Source: CAVPTL01 sp963708725 (lineage in GTDB: Bacteria; Actinomycetota; Thermoleophilia; Gaiellales; JAICJC01). From it: DNA of 64,000 nucleotides. Of this stretch, positions 10,689-18,806 are shown piece by piece (within the stretch, counting starts at the first letter, position 1; the number at the start of each line of letters is the position of its first letter). The position numbers and the translations under genes were made by a program. The stretch is from assembly GCA_963708725.1 (NCBI GenBank), contig CAVPTL010000013.1, positions 18,945 to 82,944 of the forward strand, given 5' to 3'. The notes under the pieces are model-generated. The model was not told where the DNA came from. It did not search any database and worked only from the letters and a program-made list of their open reading frames with translations.

Positions 10689-10786
10689 CATTGTTGGTAT
10701 TACGGTACGTTCACGATTCCTGATCGTCAAGTGGCTTAACACCGTCGCAACACTGGTGGCCGTCGAGACGTGGGTGGGCAGCGGGA

Positions 10787-10792
10787 TACGGT
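10787..10792 (+). promoter_or_regulatory. -10 hexamer of the EamA transporter gene
   Basis: TACGGT lies 6 bases before ATG 10799 with no Shine-Dalgarno sequence, consistent with a leaderless transcript. Confidence 0.4.
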
Positions 10793-10798
10793 TCGGTC

Positions 10799-11713
10799 AT
10801 GGCCGAGGTCGCCCAACCGGTAGCGCTGCCTGAGGCGCGACTCGAGCGCGCGCTCGATCGCGTGCCCGCGGCGGCGCTCCTGCTGGCCGCGACCCTCGCC
10901 TTCCAGGTGGGTGGCGCCCTGGGTGTGTGGGTGCTTCCGGCCTTTGGTGCGCTCGGCACCGCCTGGGTGCGTACCGCAATCCCCGGTCTGCTCCTGTGTC
11001 TGGTCGCGCGACCCCGGATCCGTGGGCTCGACCGCCGTGCGGCCATGGTCGCGCTCGGGCTCGGGTTGGCGCTGGCCGGGTCGAATGCGGCGTTCTACCT
11101 GGCGGTGGATCGAATCCCGATTGGCGCGGTGGTGACCGTGTCCTTTGTGGGGCCGCTGGCGGTCGCGCTGTACGGCTCGCGGCGTCCGCGCGACGTCGCG
11201 TGGGTTGCGCTGGCTGCCGCCGGTGTGGGGCTGTTCGGGGGGCTGCCGGGTGGGGCGGCGCTCGAGCCCGTTGGTCTCGCATTCGCCGTACTGGACGGGA
11301 TTTCATGGGGTATCTACGCCGTGCTCGCCAAGCGCATTGGGTCGATGATGCCTTCCAGCCAGGGGCTCACGCTGGCGGCGTTGGTCGCGGCTGTCTTGCT
11401 GTTGCCGTTCGTCCCATCGGAGTTCGACGCCTCGGCGGTTTCGCCAAAGGTCGTGGCGGCGATCGCCGGTGTCGGGCTGTTCACAGCGGTTCCGTATCTG
11501 CTCGAATTCGCCGCCTTGCAGCGGATGGCGACCGCGACCTATGGGGTTCTGGTGAGCCTCGAACCGGCCTTCGCGACCATCGTGGGGATCCTGATGCTCG
11601 GTCAGGACCCGACCCCGGCTGAGGCCGCCGCGGTGGTGCTGGTGGTGGTGGCCTCGGTGGGAGCTGCGCGGTCGGCAGGCGCCGCGGTCGCCGCCGACGT
11701 CGGCGACGTGTGA
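10799..11713 (+). CDS. EamA/DMT-family transporter (RhtA-like exporter)
   Basis: This 304-residue integral membrane protein should have about ten transmembrane helices arranged as two EamA repeats. The second-repeat signature LEFAALQRMATATYGVLVSL and LEPAFATIVGILMLGQDPTP near the C-terminus are typical of RhtA-type DMT exporters, known to export amino acids such as threonine and homoserine in enterobacteria. The actual substrate here is unknown. It is transcribed alone, divergent from the sulfite oxidase gene. Its stop lies 4 bases before the stop of the convergent acetyltransferase gene. Confidence 0.85.
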   Translation: MAEVAQPVALPEARLERALDRVPAAALLLAATLAFQVGGALGVWVLPAFGALGTAWVRTAIPGLLLCLVARPRIRGLDRRAAMVALGLGLALAGSNAAFYLAVDRIPIGAVVTVSFVGPLAVALYGSRRPRDVAWVALAAAGVGLFGGLPGGAALEPVGLAFAVLDGISWGIYAVLAKRIGSMMPSSQGLTLAALVAAVLLLPFVPSEFDASAVSPKVVAAIAGVGLFTAVPYLLEFAALQRMATATYGVLVSLEPAFATIVGILMLGQDPTPAEAAAVVLVVVASVGAARSAGAAVAADVGDV

Positions 11714-11716
11714 CGG

Positions 11717-12268
11717 TTACGCCTCCATCATCCAGATGGACGGTCCGCCGTCGGGCGAGTTTCCCTCGAACGTGACCGCGAACCCGAGGCGCTGAAAGTA
11801 CCTCACCTGGGGTGGGTCGAATGCGATCAGGCCGGCGCGGACGCCTTCGGCCCGGGCTCGCTCGAGTCCGTGGTTGACCAACGCGGCTCCGAGTCCCTGA
11901 TTGCGGTGGGCAGCGGACACCCCGATCATGTCGAGGTACCAGTTGTCGTGGTGGCGACGGCAGGCGTCCACCCAGTCCCAGAAGCGATCGTGGCGCTTGC
12001 CGCCGTCCAATGTCAGTGCGTTGATGGCTTCGCGCACGCGGAGGTCGTGGGTATAGATATCGGCGCCGTGATCAGCCGGGATCCAGGTTGCCACCCCGGC
12101 GCCGTCTCCCACCGACCACACGTCGCCGAGATCCACCACGCCGGCCAGCCAGAGCGTGAACGCGCGCGTCAGTCGTTCCTCCAGACGATCGTCCACACCG
12201 TATGTCCACCGGGACACAGGATCGCCGACCAGGGCAGTTGCGAGCGTTCGAGCCCCGGGGCTGAGCAT
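11717..12268 (-). CDS. GNAT-family N-acetyltransferase
   Basis: This 183-residue protein has a late-positioned acetyl-CoA loop (HRNQGLGAALVNHGL) preceded by WYLDMIGVSAA, and ends with PPQVRYFQRLGFAVTFEG, the standard motif A and B arrangement of GNAT enzymes. The first 90 residues contain a DLGDVWSVGDGAGVATWIP segment common in small-molecule acetyltransferases of actinobacteria. Substrate unknown. It is monocistronic by context. Confidence 0.8.
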   Translation of the reverse strand: MLSPGARTLATALVGDPVSRWTYGVDDRLEERLTRAFTLWLAGVVDLGDVWSVGDGAGVATWIPADHGADIYTHDLRVREAINALTLDGGKRHDRFWDWVDACRRHHDNWYLDMIGVSAAHRNQGLGAALVNHGLERARAEGVRAGLIAFDPPQVRYFQRLGFAVTFEGNSPDGGPSIWMMEA

Positions 12269-12344
12269 TGCCCTCGTGACCTGGAGTACAAGATGGTGAA
12301 TTCGCCGAGTTTAGTACGTTTTGGTGCGATCTTTCAAGCGTTCG

Positions 12345-13112
12345 CTACGCGATTGACGCGAGGTCGACCGGGATCACCGTGCCGCTGACCCCGGACGCGC
12401 GCTCGCTCGCGAGAAACGCGACCACCTCGGCGACCTCCCGCGGTTCGATCATGCGCCCGGCCGGATTGTGATCGTTCATCGACTCCAGCACCTGCTCGCG
12501 GGTGCGACCATGGAGCCGCGCCTGATCATCGATCTGGCCCTCAGCCATGTTCGTCCACATCCAACCGGGGGCGACCGCGTTGACGGTGAGCCCGAGCGGC
12601 GCGCCCTCGAGGGCGGCGACCTTGACGAGTCCCGCGACGCCGTGTTTGGCCGACACATACGCCGGCTTGAACCGCTCGCCGACGAGGCTCGAGGTCGAGG
12701 CCGTCACGATGATGCGACCGCCCGGCTTCGAGGTTAGCGGGGCCCACGCATGCTTGATCGCGAGAAACGGCCCCGTCAGCATCAGTCCGACCAGTCGATC
12801 CCACTGGTCATTGGGAAACTCGGCGAACGGTGCCATGAACTGGGCGCCCGCGTTCAGTACCAGGGTGTCCAGGCGGCCATGCTGCTCGAGCGCGACCTCC
12901 ACCATTCGCCGGCAACCGGATTCGCTGGCGACATCCAGATGCTCACAGCCGGCTCCGCTGAGATCGACGCCGACGACCGTCGCGCCCTCGCGCACGAGCA
13001 GTTCTCGGATCGCGCCGCCGAGGCCACCAGCCGCGCCGGTCACGATCGCCACGCGGCCGTGTTGGGGGCCGCCGTGGGCGGCGGGCTGGGATGATTCGGA
13101 AGCTCGATGCAC
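12345..13112 (-). CDS. Short-chain dehydrogenase/reductase
   Basis: This 255-residue classical SDR starts at GTG 13112 (MHRASESSQPAAHGG); earlier in-frame starts would add residues outside the family fold. It has the cofactor loop TGAAGGLG (about 25-32), NAG, a catalytic Ser region (TASTSSLVG) and YVSAKHG with the active-site Tyr and Lys. The end (MNDHNPAGRMIEPREVAEVV, then AFLAS) resembles 3-hydroxybutyrate dehydrogenases, but substrate assignment is uncertain. An Asp after the second strand (VGVDLS) suggests NAD rather than NADP. The divergent MFS transporter gene starts about 100 bases away and may share the control region. Confidence 0.83.
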   Translation of the reverse strand: MHRASESSQPAAHGGPQHGRVAIVTGAAGGLGGAIRELLVREGATVVGVDLSGAGCEHLDVASESGCRRMVEVALEQHGRLDTLVLNAGAQFMAPFAEFPNDQWDRLVGLMLTGPFLAIKHAWAPLTSKPGGRIIVTASTSSLVGERFKPAYVSAKHGVAGLVKVAALEGAPLGLTVNAVAPGWMWTNMAEGQIDDQARLHGRTREQVLESMNDHNPAGRMIEPREVAEVVAFLASERASGVSGTVIPVDLASIA

Positions 13113-13209
13113 CGGCAGAGTGTACGGGTTTTCCCCGTCGCCGGAGGGGTGGAGGGCCAACTGGCCGGACGCCGGACACGCGTTTGCTAATCTGACGTGT
13201 ACGGAAGCT

Positions 13210-14970
13210 TTGCACCCCAATCACTCTCCCCACACGCGCTCGGAGCGCTACAAGTGGATCGCGCTCAGCAACACGACGCTTGGGGTGCTTTTGGCCACCC
13301 TTGATTCGTCGATCGTCTTGATAGCGATGCCCGACATCTTCCGGGGGATCCATCTCGACCCGCTGATGCCGAGCAATAGCTTCTATCTGCTCTGGATGAT
13401 CTTCGGCTACCTGATCGTCACCAGTGTGCTGGTGGTCAGCTTCGGGCGGTTGGGCGACATCTACGGCCGTGTGCGCATGTACAACCTCGGCTTTGTGATC
13501 TACACAGCCGCGTCGCTGTTGCTCGCGATCGACTGGTTGACGGGTACGGCAGGCGCTGATTGGCTGATCGCGTTTCGCGTCGTCCAGGGCGTTGGGGCGG
13601 CGTTCCTGTTGGCGAACTCGGCCGCGATCCTGACCGACGCCTTCCCTGCGGATCAGCGTGGAATGGCCCTCGGTCTGAATAACGTGGTCGCCGTGGCAGG
13701 GATGTTCGTCGGGCTTGTCCTCGGCGGGCTGCTGGCGCCGATCAGTTGGCGGCTGGTGTTTTTGATCTCCGTGCCGATCGGCCTGTTCGGGACGGTATGG
13801 GCCTACATGAAGCTCGAGGAAACCGGGATCCACCGAAAAGCGCCGATCGACTGGCTCGGAAATCTGACGTTTGCCGGCGGCCTGGTGCTGATCATGATCG
13901 GAGTGACCCATGGAATCCGCCCCTACGGGGGTCATCCGATGGGCTGGCAGAACCCGCAGGTGATCGCCGAGCTGGTCGGCGGCATCGGCCTGCTGATCGC
14001 ATTTGCAGTGGTCGAGAGCCGGATCGCCCACCCGATGTTCAAGCTGTCGCTGTTCAAAGTTCGGGCGTTCACGTTCGGGACGTTGTCGAGCTTCATGTCT
14101 GCGGTCGCCCGCGGCGGCCTGATGTTCATCCTGATCATCTGGCTCCAGGGCATCTGGCTGCCGCTCCACGGCTACACGTTTACGTCGACGCCGCTGTGGG
14201 CGGGTATCTACATGCTGCCGCTGACGGTGGGGATCATGGTCGCGGGGCCGATCAGCGGATTTCTGTCGGATCGGTACGGGGCGAGGCCTTTCGCGACCGG
14301 GGGGATGCTCGGCAGCGCCCTGTCGTTCGTGTTGCTCGCGCTGCTTCCGATCAACTTTCCGTATCCGGCGTTTGCGGCGATCCTGTTCCTGATGGGGGCC
14401 TCGATGGGCGTGTTCGCCTCACCGAACCGGGCCGGTGTCATGAACAGCCTGCCACCGGCCGATCGCGGCGCGGGCGGGGGTATGAACCAGACCTTCCAGA
14501 ACTCTGCGCAGGTGCTCTCGATCGGGATCTTCTTCAGCCTCATGATCGCGGGCCTCGCCTCGACGCTTCCCACCCACATGACGGCGGGCCTGGTCGCCCA
14601 CGGCGTTCCCGCCGCCGCCGCGCATCACGCGGCCAACCTGCCCCCGATCTCGATCCTGTTTGCCGCGTTTCTGGGCTACAACCCGATCCAGCACCTGCTG
14701 GGCGCACACGTCCTCAGCCAGGTGTCGCCGGCCGACGTCGCGACGATCTCGGGTCGCGGATTCTTCCCCAACCTGATCGCAGCACCGTTCCAGACGGGGC
14801 TTCACCTGGCGTTTGGGTTCGCCATCGTGGCGTGTCTGATCGCCGCCGCCGCGTCCTGGTTCAGAGGCCGGCGATACGTCGATGGCGAGCCGCTAGTCGC
14901 GCCGATCGGGGATCCGCGCCAGCCAGCCGTCGAGCTGGTGGAAGCCCGCGGATACCGCCAGGAACAGTAG
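13210..14970 (+). CDS. MFS transporter, DHA2 (14-helix) drug/proton antiporter family
   Basis: This integral membrane protein of about 586 residues has motif A as GRLGDIYGRVRMYN between helices 2 and 3 and the LDSSIVLIAMPDI segment in helix 1 (compare LD-TIVNVALP of EmrB/QacA). It has about 14 hydrophobic segments, as in DHA2 exporters. It likely exports hydrophobic or amphipathic compounds using the proton gradient. There is no ATG or GTG at the start of the conserved region. TTG 13210 (MHPNHSPHTRSERYKW) is the best start but is uncertain. The C-terminal 78 bases overlap the convergent Pr6Pr membrane protein gene, an unusually long overlap. Confidence 0.85.
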   Translation: MHPNHSPHTRSERYKWIALSNTTLGVLLATLDSSIVLIAMPDIFRGIHLDPLMPSNSFYLLWMIFGYLIVTSVLVVSFGRLGDIYGRVRMYNLGFVIYTAASLLLAIDWLTGTAGADWLIAFRVVQGVGAAFLLANSAAILTDAFPADQRGMALGLNNVVAVAGMFVGLVLGGLLAPISWRLVFLISVPIGLFGTVWAYMKLEETGIHRKAPIDWLGNLTFAGGLVLIMIGVTHGIRPYGGHPMGWQNPQVIAELVGGIGLLIAFAVVESRIAHPMFKLSLFKVRAFTFGTLSSFMSAVARGGLMFILIIWLQGIWLPLHGYTFTSTPLWAGIYMLPLTVGIMVAGPISGFLSDRYGARPFATGGMLGSALSFVLLALLPINFPYPAFAAILFLMGASMGVFASPNRAGVMNSLPPADRGAGGGMNQTFQNSAQVLSIGIFFSLMIAGLASTLPTHMTAGLVAHGVPAAAAHHAANLPPISILFAAFLGYNPIQHLLGAHVLSQVSPADVATISGRGFFPNLIAAPFQTGLHLAFGFAIVACLIAAAASWFRGRRYVDGEPLVAPIGDPRQPAVELVEARGYRQEQ

Positions 14971-15534
14971 GGCGATCCACACGCAGTTGGCGGCGACCTT
15001 CCCGTAGCCGAGCGTGGTCACATCGATGAAGTGGTACGGGTACCAGTTCACGATCGGCCCTCGAATCAGCGTGAGCCCAAACCACACGATCGGGTAGAGC
15101 AGCGCCAGTCCGGCGACGCGCCACGAGATCTGCCGCCGGGGGCCAAACATGAGCCAACCGACGACCGTCGCGATCGGAATGGCGGTGTGCAGAATCTGGT
15201 CGGCGACCAGTCCCCAGCCGTCGAACTCCACCGTCCGCGCGATGGCAACGTGGTAGACGATGCCGGTGATGGTGATGCCGACCAGCCCCATCAGCCGAAA
15301 CACGCGAAACGCGGTTGACGGACGTTCGAGCCGCACCGCGAGCAGCAGGCAGGTCACTCCCACGATGATGTTCGAGTCGATCGTGAAGAACCAAAGGACG
15401 TTGAAGATCCGCCCCGGGACCGTGGGGAAGACGCCCTGATCATTGGTGGCGGCGACGGCGAACTGGACGACCAGCCCGATCGCGACCGCGGCGGCGGTGC
15501 CTGCAAACCACAGCCGCGCGGGGGTGGTATTCAC
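14893..15534 (-). CDS. Pr6Pr-family integral membrane protein
   Basis: This 213-residue protein starts at GTG 15534, with TAGTGT 7 bases upstream. It has about six transmembrane helices and the family's recognisable segments: FNVLWFFTIDSNIIVG after helix 1, ITGIVYHVAIARTVEFDGWG, a conserved ILHTAIPI, and IVNWYPYHFIDVTTLGYG near the end. The function of this actinobacterial family is not established. The 3' end overlaps the MFS gene by 78 bases on the opposite strand. If real, the two mRNAs are antisense to each other there. Confidence 0.78.
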   Translation of the reverse strand: MNTTPARLWFAGTAAAVAIGLVVQFAVAATNDQGVFPTVPGRIFNVLWFFTIDSNIIVGVTCLLLAVRLERPSTAFRVFRLMGLVGITITGIVYHVAIARTVEFDGWGLVADQILHTAIPIATVVGWLMFGPRRQISWRVAGLALLYPIVWFGLTLIRGPIVNWYPYHFIDVTTLGYGKVAANCVWIALLFLAVSAGFHQLDGWLARIPDRRD

Positions 15535-15541
15535 GCCCGGG

Positions 15542-15547
15542 ACACTA
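15542..15547 (-). promoter_or_regulatory. -10 hexamer of the Pr6Pr gene
   Basis: On the minus strand TAGTGT lies 7 bases before the GTG start at 15534, with no Shine-Dalgarno sequence. It supports both the start choice and leaderless expression. Confidence 0.4.
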
Positions 15548-15624
15548 CTGCCGAAATCGGATCCCCCGACTCGCGGGGTCGCACCTACACTGCAGACGGT
15601 CCGCGAGTTAACGGGAGGTTTTTC

Positions 15625-16494
15625 ATGGCGACAACCACCACGCACGAAGACGAGCAGGTTGAGCGCGCGAACACGTCGGGGCTCACCCCAGTTGTGTTCA
15701 TCCACGGCCTCTGGCTGCTACCCAGCAGCTGGGATCGATGGGCGGCGGTGTTCGAGGAGGCCGGCTACTCAGCCCTCACACCCGGCTGGCCGGACGACCC
15801 CGAGACGGTCGAAGAGGCCAAGGAACATCCGGAGGTTTTCGCCCACAAGACGGTGGGCCAGGTCGCGGATCACTTCGGCGAGGTGATCGGCAAGCTCAAC
15901 AAGAAGCCCGCCGTGATCGGGCACTCCTTCGGAGGACTGCTCGCCCAGATCGTCGCTGGCCGGGGGCTCGCGGCGGTCACTGTGGCGGTCGATCCGGCGC
16001 CGTTTCGAGGGGTGCTGCCGCTTCCCATCTCGGCGCTCAAGTCGTCACGTCCCGTGCTGGGCAATCCGACCAACCGCCATAAGGCTGTGCCGCTCACGTA
16101 TGAACAGTTTCGCTACGCCTTCGCCAATGCGGTCAGCGAGGATGAGGCCAAGCAGCTCTACGACGAGTTCGCGGTACCCGCGCCGGGGGCGCCGCTGTTC
16201 CAGGCGGCGACTGCGAACTTCAATCCGTGGACCGAGGCCAAGGTCAACAGTAAGAACCCCGAGCGGGGCCCGCTTCTGATTGTCAGCGGCGAGAAGGATC
16301 ACACCGTTCCGTGGGCGATCGCGAACGCTTCGTACAAAAAGCAGAAGCGAAACCCCGGGGTGACCGAGATCGTCGAGATGCCCAACCGCGGGCACGCTCT
16401 CACGATCGACGCGGGTTGGCGGGAGGTCGCCGACACCGCCTTGGCATTCGTCAAGCGCGCCGAGACCGGCTCCGCTACCCCGGAAGCACCGTAA
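15625..16494 (+). CDS. Alpha/beta hydrolase
   Basis: This 289-residue protein has a GGGAGG ribosome binding site 6 bases before the ATG. The alpha/beta hydrolase features are complete: oxyanion strand VVFIHGLW (about 23-30), nucleophile elbow GHSFGG (Ser about 101), the acidic residue in SGEKDHTVP, and the catalytic His in PNRGHALTIDAGW. The fold and the WPDDP segment resemble non-heme haloperoxidase/esterase-like hydrolases of unknown substrate. The last 20 bases overlap the convergent CocE-type hydrolase gene. Confidence 0.85.
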   Translation: MATTTTHEDEQVERANTSGLTPVVFIHGLWLLPSSWDRWAAVFEEAGYSALTPGWPDDPETVEEAKEHPEVFAHKTVGQVADHFGEVIGKLNKKPAVIGHSFGGLLAQIVAGRGLAAVTVAVDPAPFRGVLPLPISALKSSRPVLGNPTNRHKAVPLTYEQFRYAFANAVSEDEAKQLYDEFAVPAPGAPLFQAATANFNPWTEAKVNSKNPERGPLLIVSGEKDHTVPWAIANASYKKQKRNPGVTEIVEMPNRGHALTIDAGWREVADTALAFVKRAETGSATPEAP

Positions 16495-18103
16495 GGCGCA
16501 GTACCGAGGGCTCAGGTCCGCCGGTCTGCAGGCGTTGGTGGTTCACCACCGTCTCGACGGCGGACCACGGGCTCTCGGATGTGCCCGGGTGGGGGAGGTA
16601 GAGGGGATAGTCGCTGGACGCGACCTGGAGTCGCAAGCGGTGGCCGGGCGGGAGCCGGTGACCGGTGTGGCCCAGGTAGATCTCCACTGCCGACCCGTCC
16701 GCGCGGTCGACGACCTGCTGGCCGTAGAGCAGGATGTGGGCGCTGCCGTCGGCGGCCACGTCCACCAGCTTCACGTGGGCGTACATCGACGGGCCGTCGC
16801 TCTCCAGGTGGAGACATGCCGACACCCGCCCGGCCAGGGTGAGCGGCTCGGTGAGCGGATCGCTGGTAAACACGACCACGTCGTCGCGCGCGGCGACTCC
16901 CCGCTCATCGGGATACTCGTACAGGAACGCGAACGGGTTGGTGATCGTGGACGGAACGAGGTCTTCGGGGTCGTGGTTCCAGGTCATCTCCCCGGCTGGT
17001 TCCGGCTCCGCACGCAGCGCCCCATCAGCCGCGAGGTAGAGCAGCTGTTGGGTGGCGCCGGGAGGTGGCCACCTCGGCGATGATCGCCACCCGTCGTTTC
17101 CGAGATGCCAACGCACTCGCGGCACGGTGGGCGGGTCAGCGCGCTCGGCGAGGAACGCGTCGAAGAAGTCGAGTGCGGGTGCCAGGTAGCGCGGCAGCAT
17201 CAGTTCGAGCGCATCGTCGTGGGTGTCGTGATCGAGCGACTCGGGGATCGGAACCGCCTCGAACCGGTAGTTCTCGTGGTCGGTCGATCCCGCGTGCAGA
17301 TACTGATACGGCGCGGTCGCGGGGTCGGCCATCAGACGCTCGTAGTCGAGCATGTGAGGCGGCGTGATGTTGTCGAACCAGCCCACGCCGTGCAGGGTGG
17401 GAATGCGCAAACTCTCGAACGGATGGCCGGCGGCGTACAGGTCGACGCCCGGCTGGCCGTGCGATTCCGCCACCAGCCGGTCAAATGCGATCGAGCGTGC
17501 CCCGATCGCCTCGAACCCCTCGTCGAAGAGTTCACTCAGCGGCCTATGGCTCCAGTCGGGTGTCCAGTGGTGGGTGAGGTTGTCCGACCAGAACTCGGCC
17601 AGGTAGTGGGCGCCGTAGAGCGGCGTCACTCCTGCCAGCCAGGCGAACAGGTCGGCCACGGTGACGCGCGGCACGATGGCCTTGAGCGCAGGGTGCCGGG
17701 AGGCCACCGCGGCCCACTGGGTGAAGCCGTAGTACGAATCGCCCCACATCCCGACCGCACCGTTGCTCCATGGTTGGCGTGTGATCCACTCGAGCGAGTC
17801 GTAGCCGTCGTCGATCTCGTGGACGAACGCGTTGGTGTCACCACCCGACCGGAACTTGCCTCGCACATCCTGGGGAAGGAACGCATACCCCCGGTCGGTG
17901 AAATGGCGCGAGATGAACGGCATCCAGCAGTAACGCCCGTTCTTGTCGTAGGGCAGCCGCACGAGCACCGCGGGGAACGGGCCGTCGCCCTCCGGCAGGT
18001 AGACATCGATCGCGAGCGAGACGCCGTCGCGCATCGGCACCATGTGCTGCGTCGCGCGTGGGTCGACCGGCGCTGGATCGAGCGTCTCGACAGAGATCGT
18101 CAT
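16475..18103 (-). CDS. CocE/NonD-family serine hydrolase (S15 X-Pro dipeptidyl-peptidase-like)
   Basis: This 542-residue protein starts at ATG 18103. An N-terminal alpha/beta hydrolase domain begins at MVPMRDGVSLAIDVYLPEGD and carries the nucleophile in GMWGDSYYGFTQW (Ser about 123). A cap domain follows, and the C-terminal part (from about residue 370) is the galactose-binding/jelly-roll domain typical of S15-like enzymes such as cocaine esterase and glutaryl-7-ACA acylase. No signal peptide is visible. The substrate is probably an ester or amide, not identifiable here. Immediately upstream lies the first copy of a palindrome family. Confidence 0.85.
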   Translation of the reverse strand: MTISVETLDPAPVDPRATQHMVPMRDGVSLAIDVYLPEGDGPFPAVLVRLPYDKNGRYCWMPFISRHFTDRGYAFLPQDVRGKFRSGGDTNAFVHEIDDGYDSLEWITRQPWSNGAVGMWGDSYYGFTQWAAVASRHPALKAIVPRVTVADLFAWLAGVTPLYGAHYLAEFWSDNLTHHWTPDWSHRPLSELFDEGFEAIGARSIAFDRLVAESHGQPGVDLYAAGHPFESLRIPTLHGVGWFDNITPPHMLDYERLMADPATAPYQYLHAGSTDHENYRFEAVPIPESLDHDTHDDALELMLPRYLAPALDFFDAFLAERADPPTVPRVRWHLGNDGWRSSPRWPPPGATQQLLYLAADGALRAEPEPAGEMTWNHDPEDLVPSTITNPFAFLYEYPDERGVAARDDVVVFTSDPLTEPLTLAGRVSACLHLESDGPSMYAHVKLVDVAADGSAHILLYGQQVVDRADGSAVEIYLGHTGHRLPPGHRLRLQVASSDYPLYLPHPGTSESPWSAVETVVNHQRLQTGGPEPSVLRLTVLPG

Positions 18104-18144
18104 CGGCACAGCGATATTACCGACCGCCCAGCGGTAGGTGCCGC

Positions 18145-18181
18145 CGGGTGAATAACGGTGCCAGGCACCGTTATTCACCCG
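18145..18181. repeat. Palindromic element, copy 1 (37 bp, perfect)
   Basis: This is a perfect inverted repeat with arm CGGGTGAATAACGGTGCC, one central A and the exact reverse complement. It lies between the CocE-type gene and a tiny membrane protein gene. Two related copies occur at 18365-18399 and 54955-54985. The core GGTGCC-A/T-GGCACC is shared. Such short palindromes with a GGTGCC/GGCACC core recur in many genomes as REP-like elements, often mobilised by RAYT transposases, but none is present in this window. Confidence 0.9.
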
Positions 18182-18219
18182 TTACCCATCCCCGCGACGC
18201 CGAGCGTCCGGTACCGCGT

Positions 18220-18339
18220 TTACGACCTTCCTGAGCCCGAGCTGATGCCGAGTGCGTAGAGAAGGAACAGCGCCAGAACTACAACGAGCGCGACCACCAG
18301 CGCGATGAGAAGTCGTTTGACTCGAGGCGCAATCAGCAC
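18220..18339 (-). CDS. Small single-pass membrane protein (39 aa)
   Basis: On the minus strand, GTG 18339 opens a 39-residue frame: MLIAPRVKRLLIALVVALVV, then VLALFLLYALGISSGSGRS, ending in TAA at 18220-18222. A short basic N-terminus (RVKR) is followed by about 22 strongly hydrophobic residues and a polar tail. This is what a single transmembrane helix with N-in topology looks like, and it is improbable as random high-GC sequence. It lies exactly between palindrome copies 1 and 2. The function is unknown, and the start is not supported by a strong ribosome binding site. Confidence 0.5.
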   Translation of the reverse strand: MLIAPRVKRLLIALVVALVVVLALFLLYALGISSGSGRS

Positions 18340-18364
18340 CAGTTCGCCGATCCGTTATCTCCCA

Positions 18365-18399
18365 CGTGAATAAATGGTGCCTGGCACCATTTATTCACG
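18365..18399. repeat. Palindromic element, copy 2 (35 bp, perfect)
   Basis: The arm CGTGAATAAATGGTGCC, a single central T and its exact reverse complement form a 35-bp perfect palindrome. It overlaps the last codons and the stop codon of the glyoxalase-family gene (stop at 18391-18393). The central T instead of A means it is inverted relative to copies 1 and 3. Confidence 0.92.
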
Positions 18400-18777
18400 G
18401 CCGATGATCTCGATGCGGTAGTCGTCGGGGTCGCGGACGAAACACAGGAACGATCCGCCTTCGCTCACCTGATACGGGGGCTTCTCAGGTTCGATGCCCT
18501 GGGTTTTGAGAGCCTCCAGGGTGGCGTCGAGATCCTCGACCCCGATGGCCACATGACCGTAGCCGGTTCCCATCTCGTAGGTGCGGCCGTCATGGTTGAG
18601 CGTGAACTCGAGCTCCGACTTCTCGCCGGGCATCCCGTAGAAATAGTTGGTGGCTTCGAGCTCGCCGTTTCGAACGATGGGAAGCTCCCGTCGAAACTCG
18701 AACCCGAGGGCCTCGTAGAACGCACGGGTGCGCGTGGGATCGGTGATCCGATACATGGTGTGAAGGTATGTGGACAT
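18391..18777 (-). CDS. Glyoxalase/VOC-superfamily protein (lactoylglutathione lyase-like)
   Basis: This 128-residue VOC protein starts MSTYLHTMYRITDPTRTRAF and contains YEALGFEF, LEFTLNHDGRTYEMGTGYGH and a C-terminal FVRDPDDYRIEIIGRE. These are the betaalphabetabetabeta repeats and metal-ligand positions (His, Glu) of GloA-type glyoxalase I. Members isomerise the methylglyoxal-thiol adduct; in actinobacteria the thiol may be mycothiol rather than glutathione. The final codons GRE-stop lie inside palindrome copy 2, so that element supplies the gene's terminus. Confidence 0.82.
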   Translation of the reverse strand: MSTYLHTMYRITDPTRTRAFYEALGFEFRRELPIVRNGELEATNYFYGMPGEKSELEFTLNHDGRTYEMGTGYGHVAIGVEDLDATLEALKTQGIEPEKPPYQVSEGGSFLCFVRDPDDYRIEIIGRE

Positions 18778-18783
18778 GCCGGC

Positions 18784-18789
18784 ATTCTA
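18784..18789 (-). promoter_or_regulatory. -10 hexamer of the glyoxalase gene
   Basis: On the minus strand TAGAAT lies 6 bases before ATG 18777 with no Shine-Dalgarno sequence. It is one of the clearest leaderless signals in the window. Confidence 0.45.
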
Positions 18790-18806
18790 CGGCCGTGCTG
18801 CCCGGC

